64,000 nt of DNA from Haloplanus sp. CK5-1 (GTDB lineage Archaea > Halobacteriota > Halobacteria > Halobacteriales > Haloferacaceae). The stretch lies in contig NZ_CP147505.1 of the NCBI RefSeq assembly GCF_037201915.1, positions 1,922,001 through 1,986,000 on the forward strand, in the 5' to 3' direction. Position numbers and translations under genes: made by a program. Below are positions 52,924 through 61,399 of the stretch, piece by piece (the stretch's first letter is position 1; every line of letters starts with the position of its first letter). The notes under the pieces are model-generated. The model was not told the DNA's origin, did not search any database, and saw only the letters and a list, made by a program, of their open reading frames with translations.

Positions 52924-53741
52924 GTGACGACGACCCACGCGAGAAACACCGCGACGCCGCCGAGCGCCGTGCTGAGGACGCCGTGGACCCGGAGTCGGTC
53001 AAGCAGGGCGTGGGCGTCGCCGCTCACCGTCAGTAGCTCGTGGACCTCGCTCCCGAGTTCGCACTGGGGCAGGAAGTCCATGGCGACGTGGAGGAAGATA
53101 CCGGCGGCGAAGCCGAAGACGACGCCCCGGACGGACGGCGCGGCCGGCAGATCGATCAGACTCGAGAGGATGGCGGCGATGCCGACGCCGGCGGCGGGGA
53201 CGAGCAGTGCCGTCGGCTCCCGACCGTTCGAGACGAGTCGTCGGGCCGCTGCGTACCCCGCCGGTCCCTTGTGCGAGACGATGGCGAGGCCGAGGATCGG
53301 CCCGAGGTCGGGCATGTTCCCGTAGACGATGCCGATTATGACCCCTGCGGCGAAGGCGTGTGCCGACAGCGCCGCGGTCGTACGGCCCATCGGCAGGTCG
53401 TGGTGGGCGAGGCGGTGCCCGACCGTGTGGCCGGCGAACCCGGCCAGGAGGCCGAAGGCGACGCCGAAGCCACCGAAGTTCGGATCGTGGGCGATGGCCT
53501 GTGGCACGAGAAACACCGCGGCACTCGTCACCATCGCGCCGCTCGCAAGCCCGTACCCCCACACGAGCGCCCACGGGCGATCGCCGGGCGACCGCCGTCC
53601 GAGTGCGACGCCACCGGCCATGGCGAGGAAGGCGACCCACGAGATGCCGAGCAGTTTCCAGGCGTTCACCCTCGCGGCCAGTACGGACAGCGCCACGAGT
53701 AGCCCCGTCGCGGCGACGCCGAGATGCGAGCGTTGGATCAT
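52920..53741 (-). CDS. ZIP-family metal transporter
   Basis: This 273-residue protein has eight predicted helices. Metal-site helices are LSAHAFAAGVIIGI (His in helix IV) and LAIVSHKGPAGYAAAR (His-Lys in helix V), with HHDLPM in the loop between. A further helix is FGFAAGIFLHVAMDFLPQC. These fit ZIP transporters that import zinc or other divalent metals into the cytosol. The upstream 66 bp is strongly AT-rich (TTAACAACAAAATAATAGAA), probably a promoter. The stop interlocks with the preceding convergent gene. Confidence 0.85.
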   Translation of the reverse strand: MIQRSHLGVAATGLLVALSVLAARVNAWKLLGISWVAFLAMAGGVALGRRSPGDRPWALVWGYGLASGAMVTSAAVFLVPQAIAHDPNFGGFGVAFGLLAGFAGHTVGHRLAHHDLPMGRTTAALSAHAFAAGVIIGIVYGNMPDLGPILGLAIVSHKGPAGYAAARRLVSNGREPTALLVPAAGVGIAAILSSLIDLPAAPSVRGVVFGFAAGIFLHVAMDFLPQCELGSEVHELLTVSGDAHALLDRLRVHGVLSTALGGVAVFLAWVVVT

Positions 53742-53807
53742 ATTAACAACAAAATAATAGAAGTTAATAATACGTTCGATTCGGTGAGCCGGCCGTCGGT
53801 CGCCGTC

Positions 53808-54485
53808 CTACCGGGTCGCTCGCTTCCACGCCCGCAGGTCGAGAATTTCCCCGTCGACGGCGCCGGCGTCGACGTCGCGGGCCGCCCACACGAACATCGG
53901 CGCGACGTCGTCGGGGTCACGACCCTTCCCGCCGCTCAGTCCCGTGGCCACGTAGCCGGGGTCGACGACACCCACCGGTTGCTCGATGTCGGCCGAGAAC
54001 CCCCGAACCAGCGCCTCCGCGCCCGCCTTCGAGACGGCGTACGGCCCCATGCCCGGTGTCGCCTCGCGGGCGACCGATCCCGACGGGACGAGGATCCGAC
54101 CGTCGGCGGCGAGGTGGGGCAACGCTTCCCTGATCGTCGCGAAGACGCCCCGGACGTTCGTCCGCATCGTGTCGTCGAACGCGGCGTACGACGCCTCGTC
54201 GAGCGGACTCTCCCCCGGGTCGCCACGGGAGATCGCGGCGTTCGCCACCACCACATCGATGTCGCCCCCGTGGGCGCCCGTCTCCATCAGTCGCTCCACG
54301 TCGTCCTCGTCGCGCACGTCGGCTCGGACTGCGGTCGCCCCGTCGACGCCGCCGGCCACGGCCTCCACTTCCTCCAGCGTCCGGGCACAGCACGTAACGT
54401 GTGCTCCCTCGTCGACGAACCGACGGACGACGCTCGCACCGATTCCACGACTTGCTCCCGTCACCACGGCGTTCGTCCCGTCCAT
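53808..54485 (-). CDS. Short-chain dehydrogenase/reductase
   Basis: This 225-residue SDR has the cofactor motif NAVVTGASRGIGASVVRRFV (TGxxxGIG at residues 9-15), VVVANAAISRG (NAA) and the catalytic Ser...Tyr-x3-Lys in LVPSGSVAREATPGMGPYAV followed by SK. The PG motif is VVDPGYVATGL. The cofactor is probably NADP, by Arg after strand 2 (CCARTLEE). The substrate is unknown. It starts at ATG 54485 and ends 66 bp from the ZIP gene start in the same orientation, with an AT-rich region between. Confidence 0.85.
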   Translation of the reverse strand: MDGTNAVVTGASRGIGASVVRRFVDEGAHVTCCARTLEEVEAVAGGVDGATAVRADVRDEDDVERLMETGAHGGDIDVVVANAAISRGDPGESPLDEASYAAFDDTMRTNVRGVFATIREALPHLAADGRILVPSGSVAREATPGMGPYAVSKAGAEALVRGFSADIEQPVGVVDPGYVATGLSGGKGRDPDDVAPMFVWAARDVDAGAVDGEILDLRAWKRATR

Positions 54486-54592
54486 ACGCGTCGTTCGGGT
54501 GCCACGAGTATGAAAGACAGGACGGGTCGTGAACCCTGTGACCGTTTCTCAATCACGGTCGTTTATTTGCGATACACCAAATTAATTTCAGA

Positions 54593-54600
54593 ATTTTTAA
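54593..54600 (+). promoter_or_regulatory. TATA-like element for the 44-residue protein gene
   Basis: ATTTTTAA lies about 28 bp before the ATG at 54625, and a purine-rich GGAGGT directly precedes the ATG. The surrounding AT-rich stretch is unusual in this genome. Confidence 0.5.
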
Positions 54601-54624
54601 GCCCTCCCGTCTCGAATCGGAGGT

Positions 54625-54759
54625 ATGAGCCGATACACCGACTCCGACGAGCGTACCGACACCGACTACTACCTCCCCGGCGTTTCGATCAGGTCGACCG
54701 AACCCGGTCCAGTCGAACGGTTTTTCAGACGGCTGTTCCGCCGTCGCGGTCGCTTCTGA
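54625..54759 (+). CDS. 44-residue basic-tailed small protein
   Basis: The frame MSRYTDSDERTDTDYYLPGV... continues to a C-terminus rich in Arg and Phe (FFRRLFRRRGRF). The acidic/Tyr-rich N-terminal half and strongly basic tail make it dipolar. It has a good TATA-like box and a Shine-Dalgarno-like GGAGGT immediately before the ATG, rare among its neighbours. It is too short for family assignment, but its promoter and codon use suggest a real gene; it is 49 bp before the next membrane gene. Confidence 0.55.
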   Translation: MSRYTDSDERTDTDYYLPGVSIRSTEPGPVERFFRRLFRRRGRF

Positions 54760-54808
54760 CGCCGCCGTTTCGTGACCGTTTTGCCCTTCGCCGACCTCCC
54801 ACTGCTAG

Positions 54809-55258
54809 ATGACCCTCCGCGCGTTCGATCCGCTCCACGTCGTCGCGGCCCATCTCGTCATCCTGGTCGCCGTCATCCACTTGGCGCTCGGCGTCAGCAA
54901 CTGGCTCACCTACCTCGCGGGCGGGATCATCGTCCCGCCGGACGTCCGCTGGCCGCTTTTCGTCCTCTCGGGTGTCGCCATCGTGGCCGGTCTGGTCGCC
55001 GCCATCGCCGGCGTCGACCGCCGACCCCTCTACGCCGCTGGTGTGGGGTTGATGATCGTCTACGTCGTCGGCTACTTCGCCTGGCACGTGGGCGGCCACC
55101 GACCGCTCCTGATCGTCGGTCCCGGCACCCACCACCACGGCTCGACGCTCGCCTACCTGGTCGCACACGTCTTCGCTGGCCCCGTCGAGTTCCTCGCCCT
55201 CGTCAGCGAGACGGCCCTCGCCAGCCTCCTCGGGGTTCTCTACTACCGCGAGGACTGA
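54809..55258 (+). CDS. Four-helix membrane protein rich in histidine, uncharacterised
   Basis: This 149-residue protein has four predicted helices: VVAAHLVILVAVIHLALGVS, LFVLSGVAIVAGLVAAIAGV, AGVGLMIVYVVGYFAWHVGG and AHVFAGPVEFLALVSETALA. Histidines occur within helices 1 and 3 and in the loop GPGTHHHGSTLAYLVAHVF, suggesting metal or heme binding. No known cytochrome family was recognised. It is followed after 70 bp by the FAD-dependent oxidoreductase gene. Confidence 0.65.
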   Translation: MTLRAFDPLHVVAAHLVILVAVIHLALGVSNWLTYLAGGIIVPPDVRWPLFVLSGVAIVAGLVAAIAGVDRRPLYAAGVGLMIVYVVGYFAWHVGGHRPLLIVGPGTHHHGSTLAYLVAHVFAGPVEFLALVSETALASLLGVLYYRED

Positions 55259-55328
55259 CCGCCGCCGGCAGCGCGCGGCTCGTGGGAACGCGGCACACTC
55301 TTTTGCCCGACAGCATCGAAGGACGGGC

Positions 55329-56747
55329 ATGGCACGCGATCCGTTCGTCGTCGGCGGCGGCGACGCCGCCGGTCTGAGCGCAGCGAGCAAGTTCCGACGC
55401 GAATCCGACCGGGAGGTCGTCGTCCTCGAACGCGGGCGGTGGGTCTCGTATGCCCACTGTGGCCTCCCCTACTTCGTCGAGGGCTCCGTCGGCCGGCTGA
55501 CCGACCTCCTGTCGCTCTCGCCGGCGGACATCGAGGAGCGGGGGATCGACCTCCGACGGGGCCACGAGGCGGTGGCTGTCGACCCCGACGACCGGACGGT
55601 GACGGTCCGAACCGACGGCGAGCGGTACGAGCTGTCCTACGACGAGTTGCTCGTCGCGACGGGCGCGAGCGCGACGACCGGCCCGTTCGACGCCGGCCGC
55701 GACGGCGTCTTCACGATCCACGGCCTCGACAGCGCGGCCGCCCTCGACGCCTACCTCTCGCCGCCGGACGACTACGACCGCGCCCGCCTCGGCGACGGCC
55801 CCGTCGACGAAGCGCTGGTCGAACACAACGCCGCGCTCGACCCGCCTGCACGGGCGGCCATCGTCGGCGGTGGCTACGTCGGCGTCGAGATGGCCGAGGC
55901 GCTCGCCGCCCGTGACCTCGACGTCCACCTGTTCCAGCGCTCCGACCACCTCCTCGCGCCGTTCGGGGAGGCAGTCGGGGAGCGGGTCGCGTCCCACCTC
56001 GAGGCCCGGGGCGTGACCGTCCACGCCGGTCGGCCGGTCGATCGAATCGAGGGCGAGGATCGTGTCGAGGCGGTCGTGGCGGGAGGTGAGCGCTACCCGT
56101 TCGGTCTGGCGGTCCTCGGCGTCGGCATCGAACCGAACGCGAGTGTCCTCGACGGCACCGGGGTCGGCCGAGGCTCGGCGGGGGCGATCCGAACCGACGC
56201 GTACGGGCGGACCTCGGTTCCGGGAATCTACGCCGCGGGCGACGTGGCGACGGCACGCCACGCCGTCACCGGCGAGGAGGCGTGGGTCCCGCTCGGGCTG
56301 ACGGCCAACCGCGCCGGACGGGCCATCGGTGCGACGGTCGCCGGCGATCCGACGCCCGTCGGCGACGTGGCCGGGACTGCGGTCGTGAAGGCGTTCGACT
56401 TGGAGTGTGGCCGCGTCGGATTGGTCCCCGAGGCGGCCACGGAAGCGGGCTTCGACCCCATGACCGAGACGATCACCGCGGGGTCGCGGTCGAGTTACTA
56501 CCCCGGCGGCGACGACACGGTCGTCACGCTCGTCGCCGATCGGACGACCGAACGCGTCCTCGGGGGGAGCATCGTCGGCCGCGACCGCGCGGCGATCCGG
56601 ATCGACACGCTGGCGACGGCCATCGAGGCCGACATGACGGTCGGTGACCTCGAACGGTTGGATCTGGCCTACGCACCGCCGTTCAGCCCGGTGTGGGACC
56701 CCGTCCTCGTCGCCGCGAAGGTGCTCGGCGGTCGGCTCGACGACTGA
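55329..56747 (+). CDS. FAD-dependent oxidoreductase, CoA-disulfide reductase/NADH oxidase-like
   Basis: This 472-residue flavoprotein has the FAD dinucleotide fold FVVGGGDAAGLSAASKFRRE (about residues 6-25), a redox-active single cysteine in SYAHCGLPYFVEG (Cys about 43) and a second nucleotide fold AAIVGGGYVGVEMAEALAAR (NAD(P)H). It also has the YAAGDVATARHAVTGEEAWV FAD-binding motif and a C-terminal dimer domain (VGDLERLDLAYAPPFSPVWD). The single cysteine is typical of CoA-disulfide reductases and related NADH oxidases. The natural substrate is unproven. It is separated by 108 bp from the carotenoid operon. Confidence 0.83.
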   Translation: MARDPFVVGGGDAAGLSAASKFRRESDREVVVLERGRWVSYAHCGLPYFVEGSVGRLTDLLSLSPADIEERGIDLRRGHEAVAVDPDDRTVTVRTDGERYELSYDELLVATGASATTGPFDAGRDGVFTIHGLDSAAALDAYLSPPDDYDRARLGDGPVDEALVEHNAALDPPARAAIVGGGYVGVEMAEALAARDLDVHLFQRSDHLLAPFGEAVGERVASHLEARGVTVHAGRPVDRIEGEDRVEAVVAGGERYPFGLAVLGVGIEPNASVLDGTGVGRGSAGAIRTDAYGRTSVPGIYAAGDVATARHAVTGEEAWVPLGLTANRAGRAIGATVAGDPTPVGDVAGTAVVKAFDLECGRVGLVPEAATEAGFDPMTETITAGSRSSYYPGGDDTVVTLVADRTTERVLGGSIVGRDRAAIRIDTLATAIEADMTVGDLERLDLAYAPPFSPVWDPVLVAAKVLGGRLDD

Positions 56748-56855
56748 CGTTCGCGGTGACCGCTCGGTCGCCACACCTGCCGCCCGTCCCGGAGATCGGA
56801 CACCGACCCCGTCAGTGCCGGGTAGTATATACGGATCACGTTCGTACGGGGAGCC

Positions 56856-58358
56856 ATGTCTGCCAGTCCGCCGGTCGGAGACGCCGACGGTCGGTCGGTC
56901 GTCGTCGTCGGGAGCGGCTTCGGTGGTCTCTCGACGGCCTGCTACCTCGCCGACGCCGGCGCGGACGTGACCGTCCTCGAGAAGAACGAACAACTCGGCG
57001 GCCGGGCGAGCCGTCTCCACGCCGACGGGTTCCGCTTCGATATGGGGCCCTCTTGGTATCTCATGCCCGACGTGTTCGAGGACTTCTTCGGCGACTTCGG
57101 CCGCCGACCGGACCAGTACTACACCCTCGAACGCCTCGACCCCCACTACCGCATCTTCTTCAAGGACGGCGACCGGGCCGACCTCGTCCCCGACATGGAC
57201 GAAAATCGCGACCTGTTCGAGTCGTACGAACCCGGCGCGGGCGCGGCACTCGACGACTACCTCGACCGGGCCGCCTACACCTACGACGTGGGGATGGAAC
57301 ACTTCGTCTACGAGGACCGCCCGCGCCTGCGGGACTACGTCGACCTCGACGTCCTGCGGTACGCCCGCGGCCTCTCGCTACTGGGGACGATGCAGGACCA
57401 CGTCGAAGAGTACTTCGAGCACCCCAAACTCCAACAGATCGTCCAGTACTCGCTCGTGTTCTTGGGTGGTGCACCCAACAACACGCCCGCGCTCTACAAC
57501 CTGATGAGCCACGTCGACTTCAACCTCGGTGTCTACTACCCCGAAGGAGGTATGGGAAGCGTCGTCGACGGCGTGGTCGCGATGGCCGAAGAACTCGGCG
57601 TCGACTTCCGGGTCGATCATCCGGTCGCGGAGATCAGGGGCCGCGAGGGTGGATTCGCCGTCCGCACTGAGGACGGCCGCGAGTTCTTCCCCGACGAGGT
57701 GGTCTCCGACGCCGACTACGCCCACACCGAACAGGAGTTGCTCCGCCCCGAGGACCGCCAGTACGACGCCGACTACTGGGACTCGCGCACCTACGCCCCC
57801 TCCGCCTTCCTCCTCTATCTCGGCGTCGAGGGCGACGTGGAGCCGCTCGCTCACCACACGCTCGTCCTGCCCACGGACTGGGACGATCACTTCGAGACTA
57901 TCTTCGGCGACCCGGCGTGGCCCGAGGACCCGGCCTACTACCTCTGTGTCCCCTCCGAGACCGACGACACCGTCGCCCCCGACGGCCACAGCAACCTCTT
58001 CGCACTCGTCCCCCTCGCGCCGGGACTGGACGACACGCCCGAGCGCCGCGAGCGGTTCCGCGACCTGGTGCTGGACGACATCGCCGACCACACCGGCGTC
58101 GACCTCCGGGACCGCATCGTCTTCGAGGAGTGCTTCTCCGTCTCCGAGTTCGCCGATCGGTACAACAGCACGCAGGGGACCGCACTCGGCCTCGCACACA
58201 CCCTGAGACAGACCTCGCTCCTCCGCCCGCCCCACGCCTCGAGCGAGGTCGACGGCCTCTACTTCACCGGATCGTACACCACGCCCGGCATCGGTGTCCC
58301 CATGTGTCTCATCAGCGGCCGACTGACGGCGGAGACGATGGCCCGCGAACGCTCATGA
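56856..58358 (+). CDS. crtD: Carotenoid 3,4-desaturase-type phytoene desaturase relative
   Basis: This 500-residue CrtI-family flavoprotein has an N-terminal FAD fold VVVVGSGFGGLSTACYLADA (about residues 14-33) and GGRASRLHADGFRFDMGPSW, while the C-terminal FAD motif is GLYFTGSYTTPGIGVPMCLI. It is followed without a gap by lyeJ and cruF. In Haloarcula japonica this order encodes the bacterioruberin pathway, with CrtD as the 3,4-desaturase acting after LyeJ. I assign crtD by cluster context; a true phytoene desaturase (crtI) may be elsewhere. The stop overlaps lyeJ as ATGA. Confidence 0.88.
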   Translation: MSASPPVGDADGRSVVVVGSGFGGLSTACYLADAGADVTVLEKNEQLGGRASRLHADGFRFDMGPSWYLMPDVFEDFFGDFGRRPDQYYTLERLDPHYRIFFKDGDRADLVPDMDENRDLFESYEPGAGAALDDYLDRAAYTYDVGMEHFVYEDRPRLRDYVDLDVLRYARGLSLLGTMQDHVEEYFEHPKLQQIVQYSLVFLGGAPNNTPALYNLMSHVDFNLGVYYPEGGMGSVVDGVVAMAEELGVDFRVDHPVAEIRGREGGFAVRTEDGREFFPDEVVSDADYAHTEQELLRPEDRQYDADYWDSRTYAPSAFLLYLGVEGDVEPLAHHTLVLPTDWDDHFETIFGDPAWPEDPAYYLCVPSETDDTVAPDGHSNLFALVPLAPGLDDTPERRERFRDLVLDDIADHTGVDLRDRIVFEECFSVSEFADRYNSTQGTALGLAHTLRQTSLLRPPHASSEVDGLYFTGSYTTPGIGVPMCLISGRLTAETMARERS

Positions 58359-59197
58359 CCCTCGACGGTCGGCTCCGCTACCTGGTCGTCTGCTCGCGGC
58401 CGCGGTTCTGGCTCTACCTCGCCGGCCCCGTCGCCGTCGGCGTCGCCTACGCCGCGTCCACGACGGCCGACCTGTTCACGCCGCCGACCCTAACGCTCGC
58501 CGCGTACTTCCTCGTCCCCGCGAACGTCCTGCTGTACGGCGTCAACGACGTGTTCGACGCCGACATCGACGGGCTGAACCCCAAGAAAGACGAGCGCGAG
58601 GTGCGGTACGGCGGCGACCCCCTGATCCCCGCCGCCGTCGTCGCGAGCGCGCTCCTCGTTCTCGTCCCCACCGCGCTGACGCCACCGCTGGCGTGGCCGT
58701 GGCTCGCCGGATTCGTCGTCCTGGGCGTGGCCTACAGTGCCCCGCCTGCCCGCCTGAAGACCCGGCCGCCACTCGACTCGCTCTCGAACGGCCTGTACGT
58801 CCTCCCGGGTGTCGCCGCCTACGCCGCCGTCGCGGGAACCAACCCTCCCGCCCTCGCCGTCGTCGGCGGCTGGCTGTGGGCGATGGCGATGCACACCTTC
58901 TCCGCGATTCCCGACATCGACCCCGACCGCCGGGCGGGTATCGAGACGACTGCGACCCGCCTCGGCGAGGGGTGGACGTACGCCTACTGTGCGGGCTGTT
59001 GGACGGCCGCCGCCGTCGCATTCGGCCTGCTCGACCCCCGTCTCGGCGTGCTCCTCGCGCTCTATCCCGTCGGCGTCGTCCTCGTCGCGCGGTCGTCAGT
59101 CGACGTCGCCCGGGCGTATTGGTGGTACCCCGCGGTCAACACCGTCGTCGGTGCGCTGTTCACCATGGGCGGGCTCTGGAGGCTCGTCCATGGCTGA
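58355..59197 (+). CDS. lyeJ: UbiA-family lycopene elongase/1,2-hydratase
   Basis: This 280-residue membrane prenyltransferase has the UbiA motifs NDVFDADIDGLNPKKDER (first Asp-rich motif, about residue 66) and IPDIDPDRRAGIETTATRLG (second Asp motif, about 185), with about eight helices. In haloarchaea LyeJ adds isoprene units to lycopene and hydrates the ends, making C50 carotenoids. The start overlaps crtD (ATGA), and the end overlaps the cruF start by 8 bp, so all three are one operon. Confidence 0.9.
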   Translation: MTLDGRLRYLVVCSRPRFWLYLAGPVAVGVAYAASTTADLFTPPTLTLAAYFLVPANVLLYGVNDVFDADIDGLNPKKDEREVRYGGDPLIPAAVVASALLVLVPTALTPPLAWPWLAGFVVLGVAYSAPPARLKTRPPLDSLSNGLYVLPGVAAYAAVAGTNPPALAVVGGWLWAMAMHTFSAIPDIDPDRRAGIETTATRLGEGWTYAYCAGCWTAAAVAFGLLDPRLGVLLALYPVGVVLVARSSVDVARAYWWYPAVNTVVGALFTMGGLWRLVHG

Positions 59198-60044
59198 CGA
59201 CGGCCTAGAACGTCGCGCTGTGGCGACCAGCCCGACCCGCGACGTCGTTCAGGCTCGACTCGACGCCCTCGTCCGCGAGAACCGCTTCACTATCGCCGTC
59301 GTCTTCCCCGCCGTGGGTGCCGTCCTCCTCGTCGCGAGCGCCGAGGGACTCCTCCCGGCGCCGCTCGCGTTCAACCCGTGGCTCGTGCTCGCGGGCGTCC
59401 TGGTGATGCGCGCGCCGCTGCTCGTGGGCGTCGGACCGCTCCTCGACTGGCGGGCGGCAGTCGGCGTCGCCGGCCTCTGTGCGTACGCCTACGCCGTCGA
59501 GTACGTCGGCGTCACCACCGGGTGGCCGTACGGCGAGTTCCACTACACCGTCGACCTCGGCCCGACGGTCGGCGGGATTCCGCTCGCGCTCCCTGTCTTC
59601 TTCCTTCCGCTCGTACTGAACGGCTACCTGCTCTGTCTGCTTCTCCTCGGTGACCGCGCGGGACGCGTCGCCGTCCGCCTCCCCGTCGTCGTCGCCACGG
59701 TGGTGCTGATGGACCTCGTTCTCGACCCCGGTGCGGTGGCGCTCGGGTTCTGGACGTACGCCAACGGCGGTGCGTTCTACGGCGTCCCGCGCTCGAACTT
59801 CCTCGGGTGGGTGGGATCGGCGACCCTCTCGGTCCTCGTCCTCGACCGAGTGCTCGACCGGACTGCGCTCCTCGACCGTCTGGATCTGTGTCCGTTCATG
59901 CTCGACGATCTCGTCTCTTTCGTCCTGCTCTGGGGTGGTATCAACGCGTGGTTCGGCAACGCCCTCCCCGTCGCTCTCGCGGCGCTGTTCGGGCTCGGAC
60001 TCCTGTGGACCGACCGATTCGACTCGACGCCGTTCCGACCTTAG
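59190..60044 (+). CDS. cruF: Carotenoid hydratase CruF (bisanhydrobacterioruberin hydratase)
   Basis: This 284-residue membrane protein has about seven helices. It has the family features AYAVEYVGVTTGWPYGEFHY (about residue 95), MDLVLDPGAVALGFWTYANG (about 170) and VPRSNFLGWVGSATLS. CruF hydrates the terminal double bonds in the last step to bacterioruberin. The order crtD-lyeJ-cruF supports the call. The ATG at 59190 overlaps lyeJ by 8 bp. The stop interlocks with that of the convergent crtB at TTAG. Confidence 0.9.
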   Translation: MADDGLERRAVATSPTRDVVQARLDALVRENRFTIAVVFPAVGAVLLVASAEGLLPAPLAFNPWLVLAGVLVMRAPLLVGVGPLLDWRAAVGVAGLCAYAYAVEYVGVTTGWPYGEFHYTVDLGPTVGGIPLALPVFFLPLVLNGYLLCLLLLGDRAGRVAVRLPVVVATVVLMDLVLDPGAVALGFWTYANGGAFYGVPRSNFLGWVGSATLSVLVLDRVLDRTALLDRLDLCPFMLDDLVSFVLLWGGINAWFGNALPVALAALFGLGLLWTDRFDSTPFRP

Positions 60045-61066
60045 CGGGTGGGCAACCAGTCGAGGAGGCTCGTCTCGGCCTCCGGCCCCGTCCCGGTTGG
60101 GGCGCTCGCCGGCACCGCGCCGACACGGTAGAACACCGCTTCGGGGTCCCGGAGCACGGCCCAGTTGAGCGCGGTGCGGACGAGCAGCGACACCTTCCGC
60201 CCCGTCGAGAGTTCGGGCGTCGCGCTCAGCACGTCGAACTCGCGCTCGCGGATGAGTCGGTGGTGGTCGGCGTACAGCACCGCCGCGAGCGTCACTGCGA
60301 ACTGGCAGTCCTCGGGGAGGTACTGGATGCCCGCCACGCCGTCCTGGTACAGCCCCTCGGTCCGCTGCATCTCGTGGCGCATCGCGTCGGCGAAGGCCTC
60401 GGAGTACTCCAAATCGAGGATCGCTTCGGGGTCGACGCCGTACTCTTCGAGCGTCGTCGCCGGGAGGTAGATCCGGTCGCGTTCGACGGCGTCTTCACCG
60501 ACGTCCCGGAGGAAGTTCGTCAGTTGGAACGCCTCGCCGAGCGCCGTCGCGTGGGGGAGTGCCTCCTCGTACGCTTCGGGGTCCATCACCGCCGTCATCA
60601 TCCGCCCGACTGCGGCCGCGGAGCCGTCCATGTACGCCCGGAGTTCCTCGTAGGACTCGTACCGTTCCTTCGTCACGTCCGTCAGCATCGCGTCGACGAA
60701 CGCGTGGACGTCGGCGTCGTCGATGCCGTGTCGGTCGCGCATCTCCGCGAAGGCAGCGAGGACCGGGTCGTCCGCCGCCGACTGGCTCTGGTTTGCCGAG
60801 GAGCGTGGCTCCTCGCTCTCGCTCTTCGAGGAGCGTGGCTCCTCGCCCAGCGCCGCCGCGCGGAGCCGTTCGAGTTCCCTCCGCTGTTCGTCCGGTGGCA
60901 CCCCCTCTGCGTCGTCGACCACCTCGTCGGCCACCCGGAAGAACGCGTAGAGGACGTAGGTGGCCTCGCGGATGCGTGTGGGGAGGAGTCGGGTGGCGAA
61001 GTGGAACGTCGTCCCCGTCCGCCGCTGTATCTCCTTGCCCTGTGAGACGCCGTCGTCGGTCACCAC
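60041..61066 (-). CDS. crtB: Phytoene synthase
   Basis: This 341-residue enzyme condenses two geranylgeranyl diphosphates to phytoene, the first carotenoid step. The aspartate-rich motifs are YAFFRVADEVVDDAEG (about residues 40-55) and LTNFLRDVGEDAVERDRIYL (about 175), with YCYHV-type AVGRMMTAVMD between them. A Ser/Glu insertion EEPRSSKSESEEPRSSANQS (about residues 75-95) is encoded by two copies of a perfect palindrome and is unlike the family. A GTG start at 61066 is used. It is convergent with cruF and is preceded by a small zinc-finger gene on the same strand. Confidence 0.92.
   Translation of the reverse strand: MVTDDGVSQGKEIQRRTGTTFHFATRLLPTRIREATYVLYAFFRVADEVVDDAEGVPPDEQRRELERLRAAALGEEPRSSKSESEEPRSSANQSQSAADDPVLAAFAEMRDRHGIDDADVHAFVDAMLTDVTKERYESYEELRAYMDGSAAAVGRMMTAVMDPEAYEEALPHATALGEAFQLTNFLRDVGEDAVERDRIYLPATTLEEYGVDPEAILDLEYSEAFADAMRHEMQRTEGLYQDGVAGIQYLPEDCQFAVTLAAVLYADHHRLIREREFDVLSATPELSTGRKVSLLVRTALNWAVLRDPEAVFYRVGAVPASAPTGTGPEAETSLLDWLPTR
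60797..60845. repeat. Two copies of a palindrome inserted within crtB
   Basis: CGAGGAGCGTGGCTCCTCG occurs at 60797-60815 and 60827-60845. Each copy has 8-bp perfect arms around GTG. The spacing of 30 bp keeps crtB in frame. Confidence 0.85.
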
Positions 61067-61132
61067 GGCTGACCCTCCCGACGGTGTGCCGTGGCGGGGC
61101 GGCCGTTGACGACGTGTGCGTACCCGTTCATC

Positions 61133-61252
61133 TCACCAGAACGTGTCGCTGCAGTCGTAGACGACGCCGTGGTTCGGACAGACGTACTTGCAGTGACGGC
61201 GGTTCATCGCCGTCTCGCAGCGTGGACAGGGGCGCCCACCTGACACTGACAT
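61133..61252 (-). CDS. 39-residue zinc-finger micro-protein (HVO_2523-like)
   Basis: The frame MSVSGGRPCPRCETAMNRRH...VYDCSDTFW contains CPRC, CKYVCPNH and DC, giving five cysteines and several histidines, enough for one or two zinc sites. The homologue position next to crtB is the same as in Haloferax, where a small zinc-finger protein of this type (HVO_2523 family) neighbours the phytoene synthase gene HVO_2524. Its function is unknown. It is 66 bp upstream of crtB on the same strand and may be co-transcribed. Codon use matches the neighbours. Confidence 0.8.
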   Translation of the reverse strand: MSVSGGRPCPRCETAMNRRHCKYVCPNHGVVYDCSDTFW

Positions 61253-61399
61253 ATACGATACGATCGTCCCGGACCGACATGACTGTTCCGCCGGCATCGG
61301 AAGCGGTGTCGGGATTTGAACCTCGGCTCCGCGACGGCACGTCGTTCGGAACCACCGGATCCGACGCCCGGCCGGGTGACCTATCGTCGAACGCTCAGG

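Noticed and set aside
61307-61322. GTGTCGGGATTTGAAC, resembling the complement of a tRNA T arm
   Set aside because: The flanking bases do not form a T stem, and no anticodon or acceptor arm could be built.
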